DNA of 49,878 nucleotides from an uncultured Robiginitomaculum sp. (GTDB lineage: Bacteria > Pseudomonadota > Alphaproteobacteria > Caulobacterales > Maricaulaceae), in NCBI GenBank assembly GCA_938010385.1, contig CALLVD010000041.1, positions 1 through 49,878 of the forward strand. The letters run 5' to 3'. A program made the position numbers and the translations under genes. Under the pieces are notes generated by a model. It searched no databases and was not told where the DNA came from. It worked only from the letters and a program-made list of their open reading frames with translations. Shown here piece after piece: positions 26,644 to 35,872 of this stretch (the first letter of the stretch is position 1; each line of letters begins with the position of its first letter).

Positions 26644-27786
26644 ATGGACTCAACCCCAATCAATACGGCGCAAGCCTTCGATCTTTCGATGGACGGCACC
26701 CGGTTGACCGTCCACGTTTACGGCGAATGGCTGATTACCTCTATCCAAGGGATTGATAAGGATTTACGCGGCCGTCTGGAAAAACTGGACTATGACAGCG
26801 TCGTCTTTGACGTCGATAAGCTCTCGCGCATGGACACGGCCGGCGCGTTTATCTTGGCGCGCGTTATTCGCGGCCGCGATCAAAGCTCGCTGGTTTGGAC
26901 GCTCACCAATGCCGACCCCGTGCAGCGCAATCTGATTAAAGAAGCCGCCGGCGCCGTTATGGGCATGGCCCCGCCGGAAACGCGGGCTTGGTATGACGCC
27001 GTGCATCGTCTTGGCAAAAGTACGGCGAACGGCTTTGCCGAAATCGTCGACACGGTTGCGTTTTTCGGCCGTATCTTAGTCGCGCTGATGAATATGGCCC
27101 GACGGCCGCATCGCGTACGATGGAAATCTGTTGTCGCGCTGATTGAACAAGTCGGGCTGGACGCTCTGCCGATTGTTATGGTGCTGAGCTTTTTTATCGG
27201 CTGCGTAATTGCCTTTATGGGCGCGCAATTACTCGCGTCTTTCGGAGTTCAGATTTTCATGGTTGATTTGGTCGGCCTGTCAGTCCTGCGCGAATTTGCT
27301 GTCTTAATTATGGCGATTATGATGGCATCACGATCAAACAGCGCGTTTACCGCGCAAATCGGGTCCATGGTGATGCGCCAAGAAGTCGACGCGATGAAGG
27401 TTATCGGTCTTGACGTTGATGAAACCTTGGTTGCGCCCCGCGCTTTGGCCTGTCTTGTTTCTGCGCCGCTGCTGACATTTGCAGGCATGATTTCGGGATT
27501 AATCGGCGGCGCGATTGTGGCGCGGTTTGTTGAAAATATATCTTTCAATCAATTCTTTGTGCGCATTTCGTCGGAAATTGCCGTTGATCATATGGTCGTC
27601 GGATTGGTGAAAGCGCCGGTCTTCGCCCTGGTTATAGCCCTTATCGGATGCCGCCAAGGCCTGGCCGTACGCGGCAGTGTTGAATCCCTCGGGCGGCGCA
27701 CCACGGCCAGCGTCGTACAGGCCATTTTCGCGGTTATCGTGCTCGATGCCTTCTTTGCCATGATGTTTTTAGAGTTGAACTACTGA
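26644..27786 (+). CDS. mlaE: STAS-fused lipid ABC permease (MlaE type)
   Basis: This is the permease of a phospholipid ABC transporter of the Mla type. The first ~110 residues form a STAS-like domain (VVFDVDKLSRMDTAGAFIL), the counterpart of separate MlaB in E. coli. The remaining ~260 residues are the MlaE permease with about five to six membrane helices, including FFIGCVIAFMGAQLLASFG and VMRQEVDAMKVIGLD. MlaB-MlaE fusions are common outside enterobacteria. The start is uncertain. The ATG at 26644 lacks a ribosome site, while a TTG at 26629 has agagg eight bases upstream and would add five residues. The TGA overlaps the mlaF ATG by one base. Confidence 0.9.
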   Translation: MDSTPINTAQAFDLSMDGTRLTVHVYGEWLITSIQGIDKDLRGRLEKLDYDSVVFDVDKLSRMDTAGAFILARVIRGRDQSSLVWTLTNADPVQRNLIKEAAGAVMGMAPPETRAWYDAVHRLGKSTANGFAEIVDTVAFFGRILVALMNMARRPHRVRWKSVVALIEQVGLDALPIVMVLSFFIGCVIAFMGAQLLASFGVQIFMVDLVGLSVLREFAVLIMAIMMASRSNSAFTAQIGSMVMRQEVDAMKVIGLDVDETLVAPRALACLVSAPLLTFAGMISGLIGGAIVARFVENISFNQFFVRISSEIAVDHMVVGLVKAPVFALVIALIGCRQGLAVRGSVESLGRRTTASVVQAIFAVIVLDAFFAMMFLELNY

Positions 27787-28604
27787 TGGAAAAGCGTCTC
27801 CATACTCAAGATGCCGGCGAGTTTCCGATTGTCGCAGAAGGTGTGCGCAATGCCTTTGGCACCAACGTCGTTCACGATAATTTAGACTTAAAAGTGAAGC
27901 GCGGCGAGGTTTTGGGCATTGTCGGCGGGTCAGGGACCGGGAAGTCCGTTTTGATGAATACGCTGCTGGGTTTGCGCAATGCCCAAGCCGGTACAATCAA
28001 GCTTTTCGGCCAAGACAGGCAAAATATTTCTGAAGCTGATTTGCAAGCGATGAACAACCGCATGGGCGTTTTGTTTCAGGGCGGGGCCTTGTTCTCGTCT
28101 CTGACCGTGCGCGAAAATGTCATGGTACCGATGCGCGAGCATACGAAGATTAATGTAAATCTCATGCGTGAACTGGCGGATATGAAATTGCATCTCTCCG
28201 GCTTGTCACCGCATGCGGCAACCCTGCAACCGTCAGATTTATCCGGCGGTATGCAAAAGCGCGCCGCGCTTGCCCGCGCTTTGGCCCTTGATCCGGAGCT
28301 TTTGTTTCTGGATGAGCCGACGGCGGGTCTTGACCCGGTCGGGGCCGCGGCCTTTGATCAACTGATTCTCAGCCTGCGCCGTGCCTTAGGGCTGACCGTC
28401 GTCATGATTACCCATGATTTGGACAGTCTTTTCACCATATGCGACCGTGTGGCCGTATTGCTTGATAAAAAAATTGCCATAGTGGATACACTCCCTAATG
28501 TAATGAAATATCCGCATCCGTGGGTAGAAGAATATTTCCATGGTCCGCGCGCACGTGCAGCCTTGGACACGAAGGCTCGGGGCGCGGCTCCGCAAAAGGG
28601 GTAA
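27786..28604 (+). CDS. mlaF: lipid ABC transporter ATPase (MlaF type)
   Basis: This 272-residue ATPase powers the Mla-type transporter. It has Walker A GGSGTGKS (47-54), Q-loop Gln99, signature LSGGMQKR (153-160), Walker B LLFLDEP with catalytic Glu178, and the switch His211 (MITHD). The LSGGMQKR form is typical of MlaF/Ttg2A. It is coupled to the permease gene by a one-base overlap and sits six bases before the MCE gene. Confidence 0.95.
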   Translation: MEKRLHTQDAGEFPIVAEGVRNAFGTNVVHDNLDLKVKRGEVLGIVGGSGTGKSVLMNTLLGLRNAQAGTIKLFGQDRQNISEADLQAMNNRMGVLFQGGALFSSLTVRENVMVPMREHTKINVNLMRELADMKLHLSGLSPHAATLQPSDLSGGMQKRAALARALALDPELLFLDEPTAGLDPVGAAAFDQLILSLRRALGLTVVMITHDLDSLFTICDRVAVLLDKKIAIVDTLPNVMKYPHPWVEEYFHGPRARAALDTKARGAAPQKG

Positions 28605-28610
28605 ACAGTC

Positions 28611-29588
28611 ATGGAAAGCAAAGCCAATTACACCCTTATCGGGACCTTTGTGATTGTATTTCTGCTGGCCGCCTTAGCCTTTATTCTTTGGCTGTCCGGT
28701 AACGACTTTGACCAAGAATTTGATGAATATATCGTCAGCTTTGATGCGCCCGTTCGCGGCGTGCAGGAATCCGCCGAAGTGCGCTTTTCAGGCATCAAGG
28801 TCGGAGAGGTGACGCAAATCCGCCTTGATCCCAACAATGCCAATAAGGTTTTGGTCAAAATCGAAGTTTTGGAAGAAACGCCGGTCGATATTAAAAGCTA
28901 CGCCCAGCTTGAAGCTCAAGGCCTGACAGGGCTGAACTATGTTCAGCTGTTTGTCGGCGGGAAAGACCTGCCGCTGGCTAAGGATGCCGACACCAAAGAC
29001 CTGTTCGTCATTGAAGGGCGGCGCAGCCAAATTGACAGCCTTTTGGATGATGGCGGCTCTGTCGTTGAATCAGTTCAAAAGACTTTAAATTCTATTATGC
29101 GCACGCTGGATGATGAGAGCATACGCGACTTCCAAAAAATCTTGTCTAATCTCGAAGCGATTACGACGGATTACCGCGAAAACCCGCTGACATCGTCGCG
29201 GATTGAGCAAACTTTGAAAAACATTGACCGGGCTGCAAAAGATGTGTCGGTGGCGTCCGTTTCCGTTGATCAAACGGCCTTGGATACGCGCCTGACTGTG
29301 AATGACAAATTTGCGCCGCTGCTGGACAGCTTGCAGGGGACAATCAATGAGGTCGATCAAACGATTATTGCTTACCGAACCTTGGCAGAGCGCTCTACGG
29401 GCTTGGTTGATAATACCAACAGCGTGGTGTCGGATTTCTCCGCCGGATCTTTGCGTAAGATTGAAGACGCAACTGTTGAGCTGAAAGATTTGCTTGATAC
29501 GCTCAACCGCGTCGCGGAAGAGCTGGAACGAAATCCGACAAAATTTATTGCCGGCGAAGAACGGGAAATTGTGGAGCTGCCAAGATGA
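28611..29588 (+). CDS. mlaD: MCE-domain lipid-binding protein (MlaD type)
   Basis: This 325-residue protein has one N-terminal membrane helix (about 9-29) and an MCE domain (about 38-115) containing FSGIKVGEVTQI and LEAQGLTGLNYVQLFVGG, the family hallmarks. MCE proteins form a periplasmic hexamer that channels lipids between the ABC permease and the outer membrane. The remaining ~200 residues are helical, as in longer MlaD/PqiB-like proteins, and could extend the channel. An overlap of four bases couples it to the auxiliary lipoprotein gene. Confidence 0.94.
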   Translation: MESKANYTLIGTFVIVFLLAALAFILWLSGNDFDQEFDEYIVSFDAPVRGVQESAEVRFSGIKVGEVTQIRLDPNNANKVLVKIEVLEETPVDIKSYAQLEAQGLTGLNYVQLFVGGKDLPLAKDADTKDLFVIEGRRSQIDSLLDDGGSVVESVQKTLNSIMRTLDDESIRDFQKILSNLEAITTDYRENPLTSSRIEQTLKNIDRAAKDVSVASVSVDQTALDTRLTVNDKFAPLLDSLQGTINEVDQTIIAYRTLAERSTGLVDNTNSVVSDFSAGSLRKIEDATVELKDLLDTLNRVAEELERNPTKFIAGEEREIVELPR

Positions 29589-30235
29589 TCGAAATGTCCT
29601 CTAAGTTTATTCGGGCCGGCAGTGCGGCGCTCGTCATAACGGCTGCAATGCTCAGCGCTTCCTGCGTGTCGCTCTTGCCTAAGCCCAGTGCGGCGCCGTC
29701 AATTTACCGTCTCAGCCAATTACCCGTTTTGGCCGAACCGATCAGCGGCGCGCCGTCCTTGCGCGTGTCCGTCCCCGGCGCGGCAAAGGCGCTGCAAGGC
29801 ATGGATATTGTCGTCTCTCCTGACGGCGAGCGCTTGGCTTACGCCTCCGGCGCGCGGTGGTCAGAGCCGATACCGAGGCTTTTGCAGGACGCGGCGATGC
29901 AAAGTCTGGGGCAGAGCGGCAATATTTTTGCAATCGTGCCGCCGACATCCGTGCGGGCGGATTTCGCTCTTGAGACGCGGATACGCTCATTTGAGGCAGA
30001 CTTTGACCGCGGAGAAACATCTGCGCCCTTAGCAAAAGTTCGCATTTCAGCCACGCTGACAGACCTTGAAAACCGCCGCGTGATTGCCAAAAAAGAGTTT
30101 TACGCTGAGCAGCGCGCGAGCGAAGCGCGAGTCTCATCCATCGTCAATGCGCTGGACGACTTAACGCAGTCCGTGATGACAGATATGACAGGCTGGGTTC
30201 AGACCTCTATGGGCGCCGCGCCTAAGCGCAGCTGA
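29585..30235 (+). CDS. ABC-type transport auxiliary lipoprotein (PqiC/ABC_trans_aux type)
   Basis: This 216-residue lipoprotein has lipobox LSASC (Cys27) and a domain with YRLSQLPVL, LRVSVPGAAKALQGMDIVV and YASGARWSEPIPRLLQDA. The pattern matches the ABC-type transport auxiliary family that includes PqiC. It probably docks on the MCE assembly at the outer membrane. Its place at the end of the mlaEFD operon takes the role that MlaC/MlaA would fill in E. coli, neither of which is seen here. Confidence 0.88.
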   Translation: MIEMSSKFIRAGSAALVITAAMLSASCVSLLPKPSAAPSIYRLSQLPVLAEPISGAPSLRVSVPGAAKALQGMDIVVSPDGERLAYASGARWSEPIPRLLQDAAMQSLGQSGNIFAIVPPTSVRADFALETRIRSFEADFDRGETSAPLAKVRISATLTDLENRRVIAKKEFYAEQRASEARVSSIVNALDDLTQSVMTDMTGWVQTSMGAAPKRS

Positions 30236-30240
30236 TTGGG

Positions 30241-32358
30241 TTAACCGAGCGCAGCGTCACAAAGCAGGAAGGCGCGACCGGCATCGGTTTCAAGTTTGCC
30301 GCGAATGGCTTCGCGGTCTCTGCCTTGCTCCGCAATGACCTGATAAAACCGCGTCGCAAAATGTTCAGCCTTAATGCGCAAATCAGGATTATTTGAAAAG
30401 ACGCCCTGTAAATGACTGACCGGTTCAGTGAGCCGCATCGCAACCGTTTTACGCATAGCATCCGGGCCTTGGGCCACGCGCATATTAACCGCTTCAATAA
30501 TTGTTCCCGCCTCAACCACAGCCGCCGGAGACAGGCCTTGCCCTGTCAGAGAGGCGGTCATGTCAGCGCAGCGTTCGTCCCAATCGGCAAAATTATCTTG
30601 CAGAACTTGGGGCGTTTCTTCAGCCGCATTCCCGCCAAACAGGGATTTAAGGCTCCATCCCGACTTTTCTTTGCGCGCGCGCAATTGCGGCGGATCAATG
30701 CGCGATGATGACAGAGTCGGAACCTGCGGCAAGTCAATCGGCAGGACAGGGTCGGGCGGGGTATGGATATGCAGTTCCTCCGGCCCGGCTGCAGCTTCGG
30801 CAGGCATGGCCGCCGGGGGTTCAGCCGTCGTTTGGGGCTCGGCTGAACTGACTAAGTCGCTCACGGCTTCGGTAACCGGGCCGCCTTTGCTCGGGCTTTG
30901 CGCTTGCGGTATTTCCAAGGGCTGCTGCGCCGCCGTATCAATCGGGGCGGGCGCGTACGGCATATTGTCTTTCGGCGGGGTCAGAGGCAGGGGGTCATGA
31001 TCTTCGTTATCGGCGGGTCTGAAACGCAAAAGCGAGCGCATGCGCCCCGGCTTTGGCGTGATATCAACGGCGGTTTCGCGGCGCTCAAAATCATCACTGC
31101 GGTCCGTCAGGCGCTGCTCCAGTGCGCGCATATCATCTTCAATCCGCGAAATTTCAAGCCGGGTCAGAGACAGGCTGTCGCGAACGCGCTGGGCCGCGCG
31201 GTCGGTGATACTCTCAGCTTTGGTAGCTGAGAAATTGACCATATCTTCCATTTCTTTAAACCGCTCTCGCACGGCATTGTCGGCAAGGCTTGCAGATTCG
31301 GCCAAAGCTTCGATTGTCCGGCGTCCCGCGTCTCCCGCCTCATTCAGGCTTTCCGCGCTCAGCTTGGCCGATAGGGACATGTCACGCATGGATTCCAAAC
31401 GGGCATCCATGGTCTCGCGCATGCGGGACTGTTCTTCTTCCAGACGGCTGACCAGATCAGCCATGTCCTTTGCGTGTTTGGCATTGATTTCATCGAGCGT
31501 GCCGGCTTGGGCTTTTATAGACTCGCCCAGAGAGGACATTTTGGTTTCGCCGGCTTGCAGGCTGTCTGTTGCGGCCAGCGCGTTTTCGCGCACGATTTCA
31601 GACGAAGCATTGATTTTTGCCGCCGCGCCTTCGACGCTGACGCGCGCTTCTTGGATTTTTTGCTCAGCAATTTGGGTGGCTTGGGCAAGGCGGTCGCTGT
31701 GCTCTGACAGCAGGCGCGACAGCGCGCCCATACGCTCGTCAAAATTACTGCTGATCTCCTTTAGGCCTTCGCGCTCTTCGGACAGGCGCGCGGCAATATT
31801 GCCGGTTTGGCGCGTGGCGGCAAGATGCGATCCCTGTAGGGCCTCTGTATGACCGCGCAGCACGTTTTCCATACCGGCGAGACGGTCAAGCGCGGCTTTC
31901 AGTTCTGCATCCACGCCGATAATCTGGCTGCGTATGCCTTGGGCCAAAACCGTCACGCGGGCCTGCGCGGCCTTATCCGGGCGGGTGAGGCTGTCAGCCG
32001 CCGCAATAAGCGCTTCTGACCGCGCCGCCGCTGATAGGACGCGCTTTGCCATTGCGCCGAGCAAAACAAACAAAAGCGCGGGAATGATTGCGAGCGCGGT
32101 CAAGCCGGCCAATACAGGTGCAGGCTTATTAAGTAAGTTGTCCGCGCCGGCCCAAAGCCACGCCGCAACAGCAATGGCGATTATCCAAAGCGCGGCACAT
32201 ATCCAAGCAATGATTGTAACGCCGCCGCCGCCCTCCGCTTGCGAATTAACATAAGTGTCAGCGCGTTCGGGTTTTGAATAATTGGGCGCCGGCGCCGATT
32301 TAGCGGCCGGGGCAGGCTCCGCTTCAATACTCATAATTTTATCGGAAATGTCGGACAT
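30241..32358 (-). CDS. two-TM coiled-coil protein, TipN-like
   Basis: This 705-residue protein has a short cytoplasmic N-terminus, two membrane helices (about 47-70 and 81-101) and a long coiled coil (about 105-425) rich in Glu, Arg, Ala and Ser. A proline-rich linker follows (about 440-580), then a conserved-looking helical C-terminal domain (about 600-705). Two N-terminal helices followed by a large coiled coil is the layout of TipN, the Caulobacter new-pole marker, and also of some other structural proteins. I therefore call it TipN-like only on architecture. The ATG at 32358 has ggag five bases upstream; a TTG at 32379 lacks this. It converges with the auxiliary lipoprotein gene, five bases apart. 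Confidence 0.62.
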   Translation of the reverse strand: MSDISDKIMSIEAEPAPAAKSAPAPNYSKPERADTYVNSQAEGGGGVTIIAWICAALWIIAIAVAAWLWAGADNLLNKPAPVLAGLTALAIIPALLFVLLGAMAKRVLSAAARSEALIAAADSLTRPDKAAQARVTVLAQGIRSQIIGVDAELKAALDRLAGMENVLRGHTEALQGSHLAATRQTGNIAARLSEEREGLKEISSNFDERMGALSRLLSEHSDRLAQATQIAEQKIQEARVSVEGAAAKINASSEIVRENALAATDSLQAGETKMSSLGESIKAQAGTLDEINAKHAKDMADLVSRLEEEQSRMRETMDARLESMRDMSLSAKLSAESLNEAGDAGRRTIEALAESASLADNAVRERFKEMEDMVNFSATKAESITDRAAQRVRDSLSLTRLEISRIEDDMRALEQRLTDRSDDFERRETAVDITPKPGRMRSLLRFRPADNEDHDPLPLTPPKDNMPYAPAPIDTAAQQPLEIPQAQSPSKGGPVTEAVSDLVSSAEPQTTAEPPAAMPAEAAAGPEELHIHTPPDPVLPIDLPQVPTLSSSRIDPPQLRARKEKSGWSLKSLFGGNAAEETPQVLQDNFADWDERCADMTASLTGQGLSPAAVVEAGTIIEAVNMRVAQGPDAMRKTVAMRLTEPVSHLQGVFSNNPDLRIKAEHFATRFYQVIAEQGRDREAIRGKLETDAGRAFLLCDAALG

Positions 32359-32512
32359 GGGGGCTCCGGCGGCGGTCAAAAGTGTAAATTTAAGCTTTAT
32401 AGGCCGTTAAAAGAAAATAGGGATTTTTACTGTACATAATTCAAAGGCTTCGGGGAAGTCTGCATTAAGCAGACACGCCGCAGTTTTGGGCGGGGCGACC
32501 GCAGGTGAATTT

Positions 32513-32746
32513 ATGGGGGCTGATATGGCCGATTTGACACGTGAAGAACGTGATTATTTGATTATGGGCGCGCAGCAGCCCGGCGGGAAACTGCCTTTGT
32601 TCGATACGCACGGACAGGAAATAAAACCTGCGGTCATTCGCGCATGCCTGAAAAAAGGACTGGCCGAGCGCTGGTTTGCCAATCCGCTGAAACCGGACTG
32701 GCTCGTCTGCCGCCTGACAGATCAGGGCCGCAGCTTACTCGGCTGA
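32513..32746 (+). CDS. small winged-helix-like protein
   Basis: This is a 77-residue hypothetical protein. The pattern PAVIRACLKKGLAERW, then LVCRLTDQGRSLL resembles the recognition helix and wing of MarR/PadR-like winged-helix folds. It lacks a helix long enough for dimerisation, so DNA binding is only a suggestion. The ATG at 32513 has aggtga seven bases before it; the ATG at 32525 (preceded by ggggg) is an alternative that starts with MADLTREERDYL. Its last 12 bases overlap the end of the opposing membrane-enzyme gene. The upstream 32359-32512 holds no clear promoter. Confidence 0.65.
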   Translation: MGADMADLTREERDYLIMGAQQPGGKLPLFDTHGQEIKPAVIRACLKKGLAERWFANPLKPDWLVCRLTDQGRSLLG

Positions 32747-34576
32747 TTTTATGCGGTAAGCCAGGACCGGGTTTTCCTGACCGCCCGTCAGTGTCGGCAG
32801 GGGCAGCGGTTCCAGCCATGCGGGCGGCGTGCCGGCAATTAAGTTTGCCAGCAGGCCTTCCGGCTCCATTTTCGTAAACAGCTTGGTCTCTGAAAATTCC
32901 GCGCAGGCAATCAGGTAATCTGCGCCAATATTTCGGGCGACGGCGCGGGCTTCATCGGGCGTTCCCAGATAGACATTAATCGCCGCCAGCAATCCTTTTT
33001 CGTTTCTGTGATAGGGCGCAGATGTGACGCTGTGCCGGGTCGCGGTCAAAGTTGGCGCGCCCAAATCGATTTGCGTGATCACAAAGCCGGCAGGGAAGGC
33101 ATCCAGCGCGCGCAGGGCGGCGGGTTCGCTGCACTCAATTTTGATCGTATCGGCCGGTTCTTGCTGCGCGGTTTGTTCGTTGACAATCTTGGACGTCGGA
33201 AACGCAAGTCCGATGACAGCCGGAATAAAAAGCGGTGAGAGCAGGGCGAGCAAGCCGACCCGCGCCAAAGCTTTGGTCAAATCAAGCTCAAACCTGTCGG
33301 CTTTGACAGCCATATGCGCCACGAAGATGGCCGCGAGCGGCGCGCCGAGCGCGCCAGAGAATGAAAACATCCGCGTTTGGATAAGGCCGGTCAGCGCCGT
33401 CAGCACCATAAATATCAGCAGGGTGCGCGCCGCCGTATTGTTCAAAATTTTGGTAATGACAGTCTCTTTTGGCCTTAAAACAAACAGGCCGAAGATTGCG
33501 AGCGCCGGCACAATAATCATGGCGAGGCTGACGGTCAGATTATCGGTGAATGTGCGGTGAAACGGCTTGGCTTCGCTGACATTGGACAGCCAAACTTCGG
33601 TCAGGCGCGGATTTAAATCCGCATAAGGGCCGTGCAGGCATTGCGGGTACAAGGCGACAGTCACGCCCGCTGCGGCCAGGCCCAGCCCGCCAATGGTGAG
33701 CAGGCGAGCGAACGGCGCTTTTATCTTCGTCCCCGTAAGCGCCGCAATGACCATGGCCGCGGCGATAGCTGCCGTCAGCAGAGCAAAGACCGGAGAGATG
33801 GCATCACAGGCCGCTGCGGCCCGGCTTTGCGCCGGCGAGATGAGCAGGCAAAGCGCGGTGACGCCGGCCATAGACAGGCCAAACAGCATGAGCGGGCGGC
33901 CTGCGCGCGTCTCTTGACTCAGCACCCAGTTGACGGAAATTGCGATGCAAGCGGCGGCCACATAAGGCGCGCTTTCAATGCCGACCCAGAGCGAGAGCCC
34001 GCACAGCGCGCCGGCGAGCAGGGCAAAGTTTGGGGATTTTGGCGCGCGAATAATGGCGGCAGCAGTGGCCAGAGCCATAACGATTTGCAGGCCGTGATGA
34101 TCAATGCGTCCGGGGTAAAACTGGTAGAAGACCGGAAAGCAAAGCCCCGCCGTCAGCGCCGCCGACAGGGCCACCCAAGGCGCCTTCGACAGCTGTGTGG
34201 CCAGCCTGACAACGAGAAGGACAGCAATCAGCAGGAGCGCCGGCGGCAATATGAGCAAAGCCGCCGTCTCTGCGCCGGCCGCGCCCAAAAACGGGGTGAG
34301 AACTTTAACAAGTCCGCCGATTAGGACATCGGACAATCGCCCCCAATGGGAAATCAGCGGGTCCGGAGGGAACATGCGGTCTTGCACCGGGTCGCCCCAG
34401 GCTTGCCCGCCAAGCCAATCGCGCACTTGCACAAGGCGCATATAATCATCATTGCCCGGCAGCGTGCCGCGCATAACGCCGGGGCCGGTTTTTAAAAAGC
34501 TCGCAAAGGCAACCACAGCCCAGATGAAAACAGCCGGGCCATAAGTTTCTAAGCGCTCGCGAACAGAAGAAGCCAT
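32735..34576 (-). CDS. STT3/PglB-like GT-C membrane glycosyltransferase candidate
   Basis: This 613-residue protein has about 11 to 13 membrane helices and a soluble C-terminal domain of ~150 residues. The first periplasmic loop reads GNDDYMRLVQVRDWLGG, close to the metal- and acceptor-binding loop of bacterial oligosaccharyltransferase PglB (NDGYAFAEGARD). A second loop has YPGRIDHHGLQI, at the place of the second acidic motif. The overall plan (multi-TM plus periplasmic tail) fits the GT-C superfamily. It could transfer a sugar or glycan from a lipid carrier to an envelope acceptor, but the WWDYG motif of true STT3 enzymes is not evident, so the acceptor is unknown. It lies nine bases after the CPBP gene and is probably co-transcribed. 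Confidence 0.7.
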   Translation of the reverse strand: MASSVRERLETYGPAVFIWAVVAFASFLKTGPGVMRGTLPGNDDYMRLVQVRDWLGGQAWGDPVQDRMFPPDPLISHWGRLSDVLIGGLVKVLTPFLGAAGAETAALLILPPALLLIAVLLVVRLATQLSKAPWVALSAALTAGLCFPVFYQFYPGRIDHHGLQIVMALATAAAIIRAPKSPNFALLAGALCGLSLWVGIESAPYVAAACIAISVNWVLSQETRAGRPLMLFGLSMAGVTALCLLISPAQSRAAAACDAISPVFALLTAAIAAAMVIAALTGTKIKAPFARLLTIGGLGLAAAGVTVALYPQCLHGPYADLNPRLTEVWLSNVSEAKPFHRTFTDNLTVSLAMIIVPALAIFGLFVLRPKETVITKILNNTAARTLLIFMVLTALTGLIQTRMFSFSGALGAPLAAIFVAHMAVKADRFELDLTKALARVGLLALLSPLFIPAVIGLAFPTSKIVNEQTAQQEPADTIKIECSEPAALRALDAFPAGFVITQIDLGAPTLTATRHSVTSAPYHRNEKGLLAAINVYLGTPDEARAVARNIGADYLIACAEFSETKLFTKMEPEGLLANLIAGTPPAWLEPLPLPTLTGGQENPVLAYRIKSAE

Positions 34577-34585
34577 GCGCGCGCT

Positions 34586-35755
34586 CTAAGCGAACGTATC
34601 TTCCGTTGCGCCGGCTGTATCAACGACAAGCGGTTTTTTAAACTTCCACAAAATCAGGCAGACAAGCGCGAGGGTTAAGAGGGTAAAGATAAAATCCGTA
34701 TTGGCGTTTAATCCCGTTTTAAACGCAGTCGGTGTCGGCAGGGCGGAATTGTCATAACCCAGCAGGACAGAGGCATAGAGGTTATTGGCCGCGTGAACGC
34801 CGATTGCGCTCTCCAATCCGCCATCAATATATGTCAACACACAGGCAAACATGCCAAACGCGAAATAGCTTCCCATGGTAATCAGCAGCTTGCCATTGGC
34901 CGCGCCTTCGGCTGCTTCGGGATTGCCCAAATGCAGCGACGCAAACATTGCAGAGGTGATAAAAAAGACAATCCAAGGATTGCGGATATATTTGCCCAGG
35001 CCTTGGTTTAAATAGCCGCGCAGCATGATTTCTTCTGTCGCTGATTGCAGGGGAATGAGTGCCAGAGAAATCGCGGCATAAAGGAAGAATTTTGACCCGT
35101 CGAACACGCCCTCGACTTTGTTAAAGCCCGTAGAATGCGCAATCAGGGTCATCGTGCCGGCAATCGCCCAAAATACGGCCATCGACTGAAACACTCGCGC
35201 CCAGCGAAAATGCGTGTGCGCCGTCATGAGCGTTTTAAAGCCGCGCTTATGAATGAGCTTTAAGGCAATCCACAAACCGAAAATCAGCGGCGGGAAGGTG
35301 AGCAGCATAGACGCATAAACGCCCGCGCTTTTCGGAATAAAATCCGTCATCATTTCATTGGCGCCGGCCGGCGTTTTAATAATTTGCAGCATAAGCCCGG
35401 CAAATGACAGCAGGGCAAGAAGGCCCGCAATCCACATAAACACTTTGCGCGCGCCCGCCGGGAATTTTGTGCGTAGCAGAAATAAAATCACGACGATAAA
35501 CGGCAGAGCAAAGGAAGACGCCATCAAGCCCGCTTCAAGACCGGATGTTTCCGGCGCGTCGGTCATCATCTTTTGCATCATTTCGGTCATGGCTTCGGAA
35601 TCGGCCAGTGCCATAAACCCGAACATCGGTATGCCCAAGACTGCGGAGGCGAAAAACCAAACAATCGTGGCGACCCAAAAGCCTGCCAGCCATGTCCACC
35701 ACGAGGAATCGCCTTTTAAAGCTTGATCGAAATAGGCTCTGATAGGTGAAATCAT
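34586..35755 (-). CDS. CPBP-family intramembrane metalloprotease
   Basis: This 389-residue membrane protein has about eight to nine helices. The CPBP (Rce1/Abi) motifs are in order: E241-E242 and R247 (EEIMLRG), H275 (FASLHLGN) and H321 with N325 (HAANN). The family covers CAAX prenyl proteases and bacterial homologues of mostly unknown substrate. The frame extends to 35890, but that would overlap the divergent ctaA start. The ATG at 35755, with ggag nine bases upstream and a natural MISPIRAYF beginning, is preferred. Confidence 0.9.
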   Translation of the reverse strand: MISPIRAYFDQALKGDSSWWTWLAGFWVATIVWFFASAVLGIPMFGFMALADSEAMTEMMQKMMTDAPETSGLEAGLMASSFALPFIVVILFLLRTKFPAGARKVFMWIAGLLALLSFAGLMLQIIKTPAGANEMMTDFIPKSAGVYASMLLTFPPLIFGLWIALKLIHKRGFKTLMTAHTHFRWARVFQSMAVFWAIAGTMTLIAHSTGFNKVEGVFDGSKFFLYAAISLALIPLQSATEEIMLRGYLNQGLGKYIRNPWIVFFITSAMFASLHLGNPEAAEGAANGKLLITMGSYFAFGMFACVLTYIDGGLESAIGVHAANNLYASVLLGYDNSALPTPTAFKTGLNANTDFIFTLLTLALVCLILWKFKKPLVVDTAGATEDTFA

Positions 35756-35872
35756 GGTGACGGCTCCGAACAGGATAAGTAAATTGTTTGTCGCAATGTG
35801 GGCAATACGGGTTAATAGCCCCTTACGAAATGTCGCAAGGCCGGCGGGAATAAAAGCGCGTAAATAAAGCCT

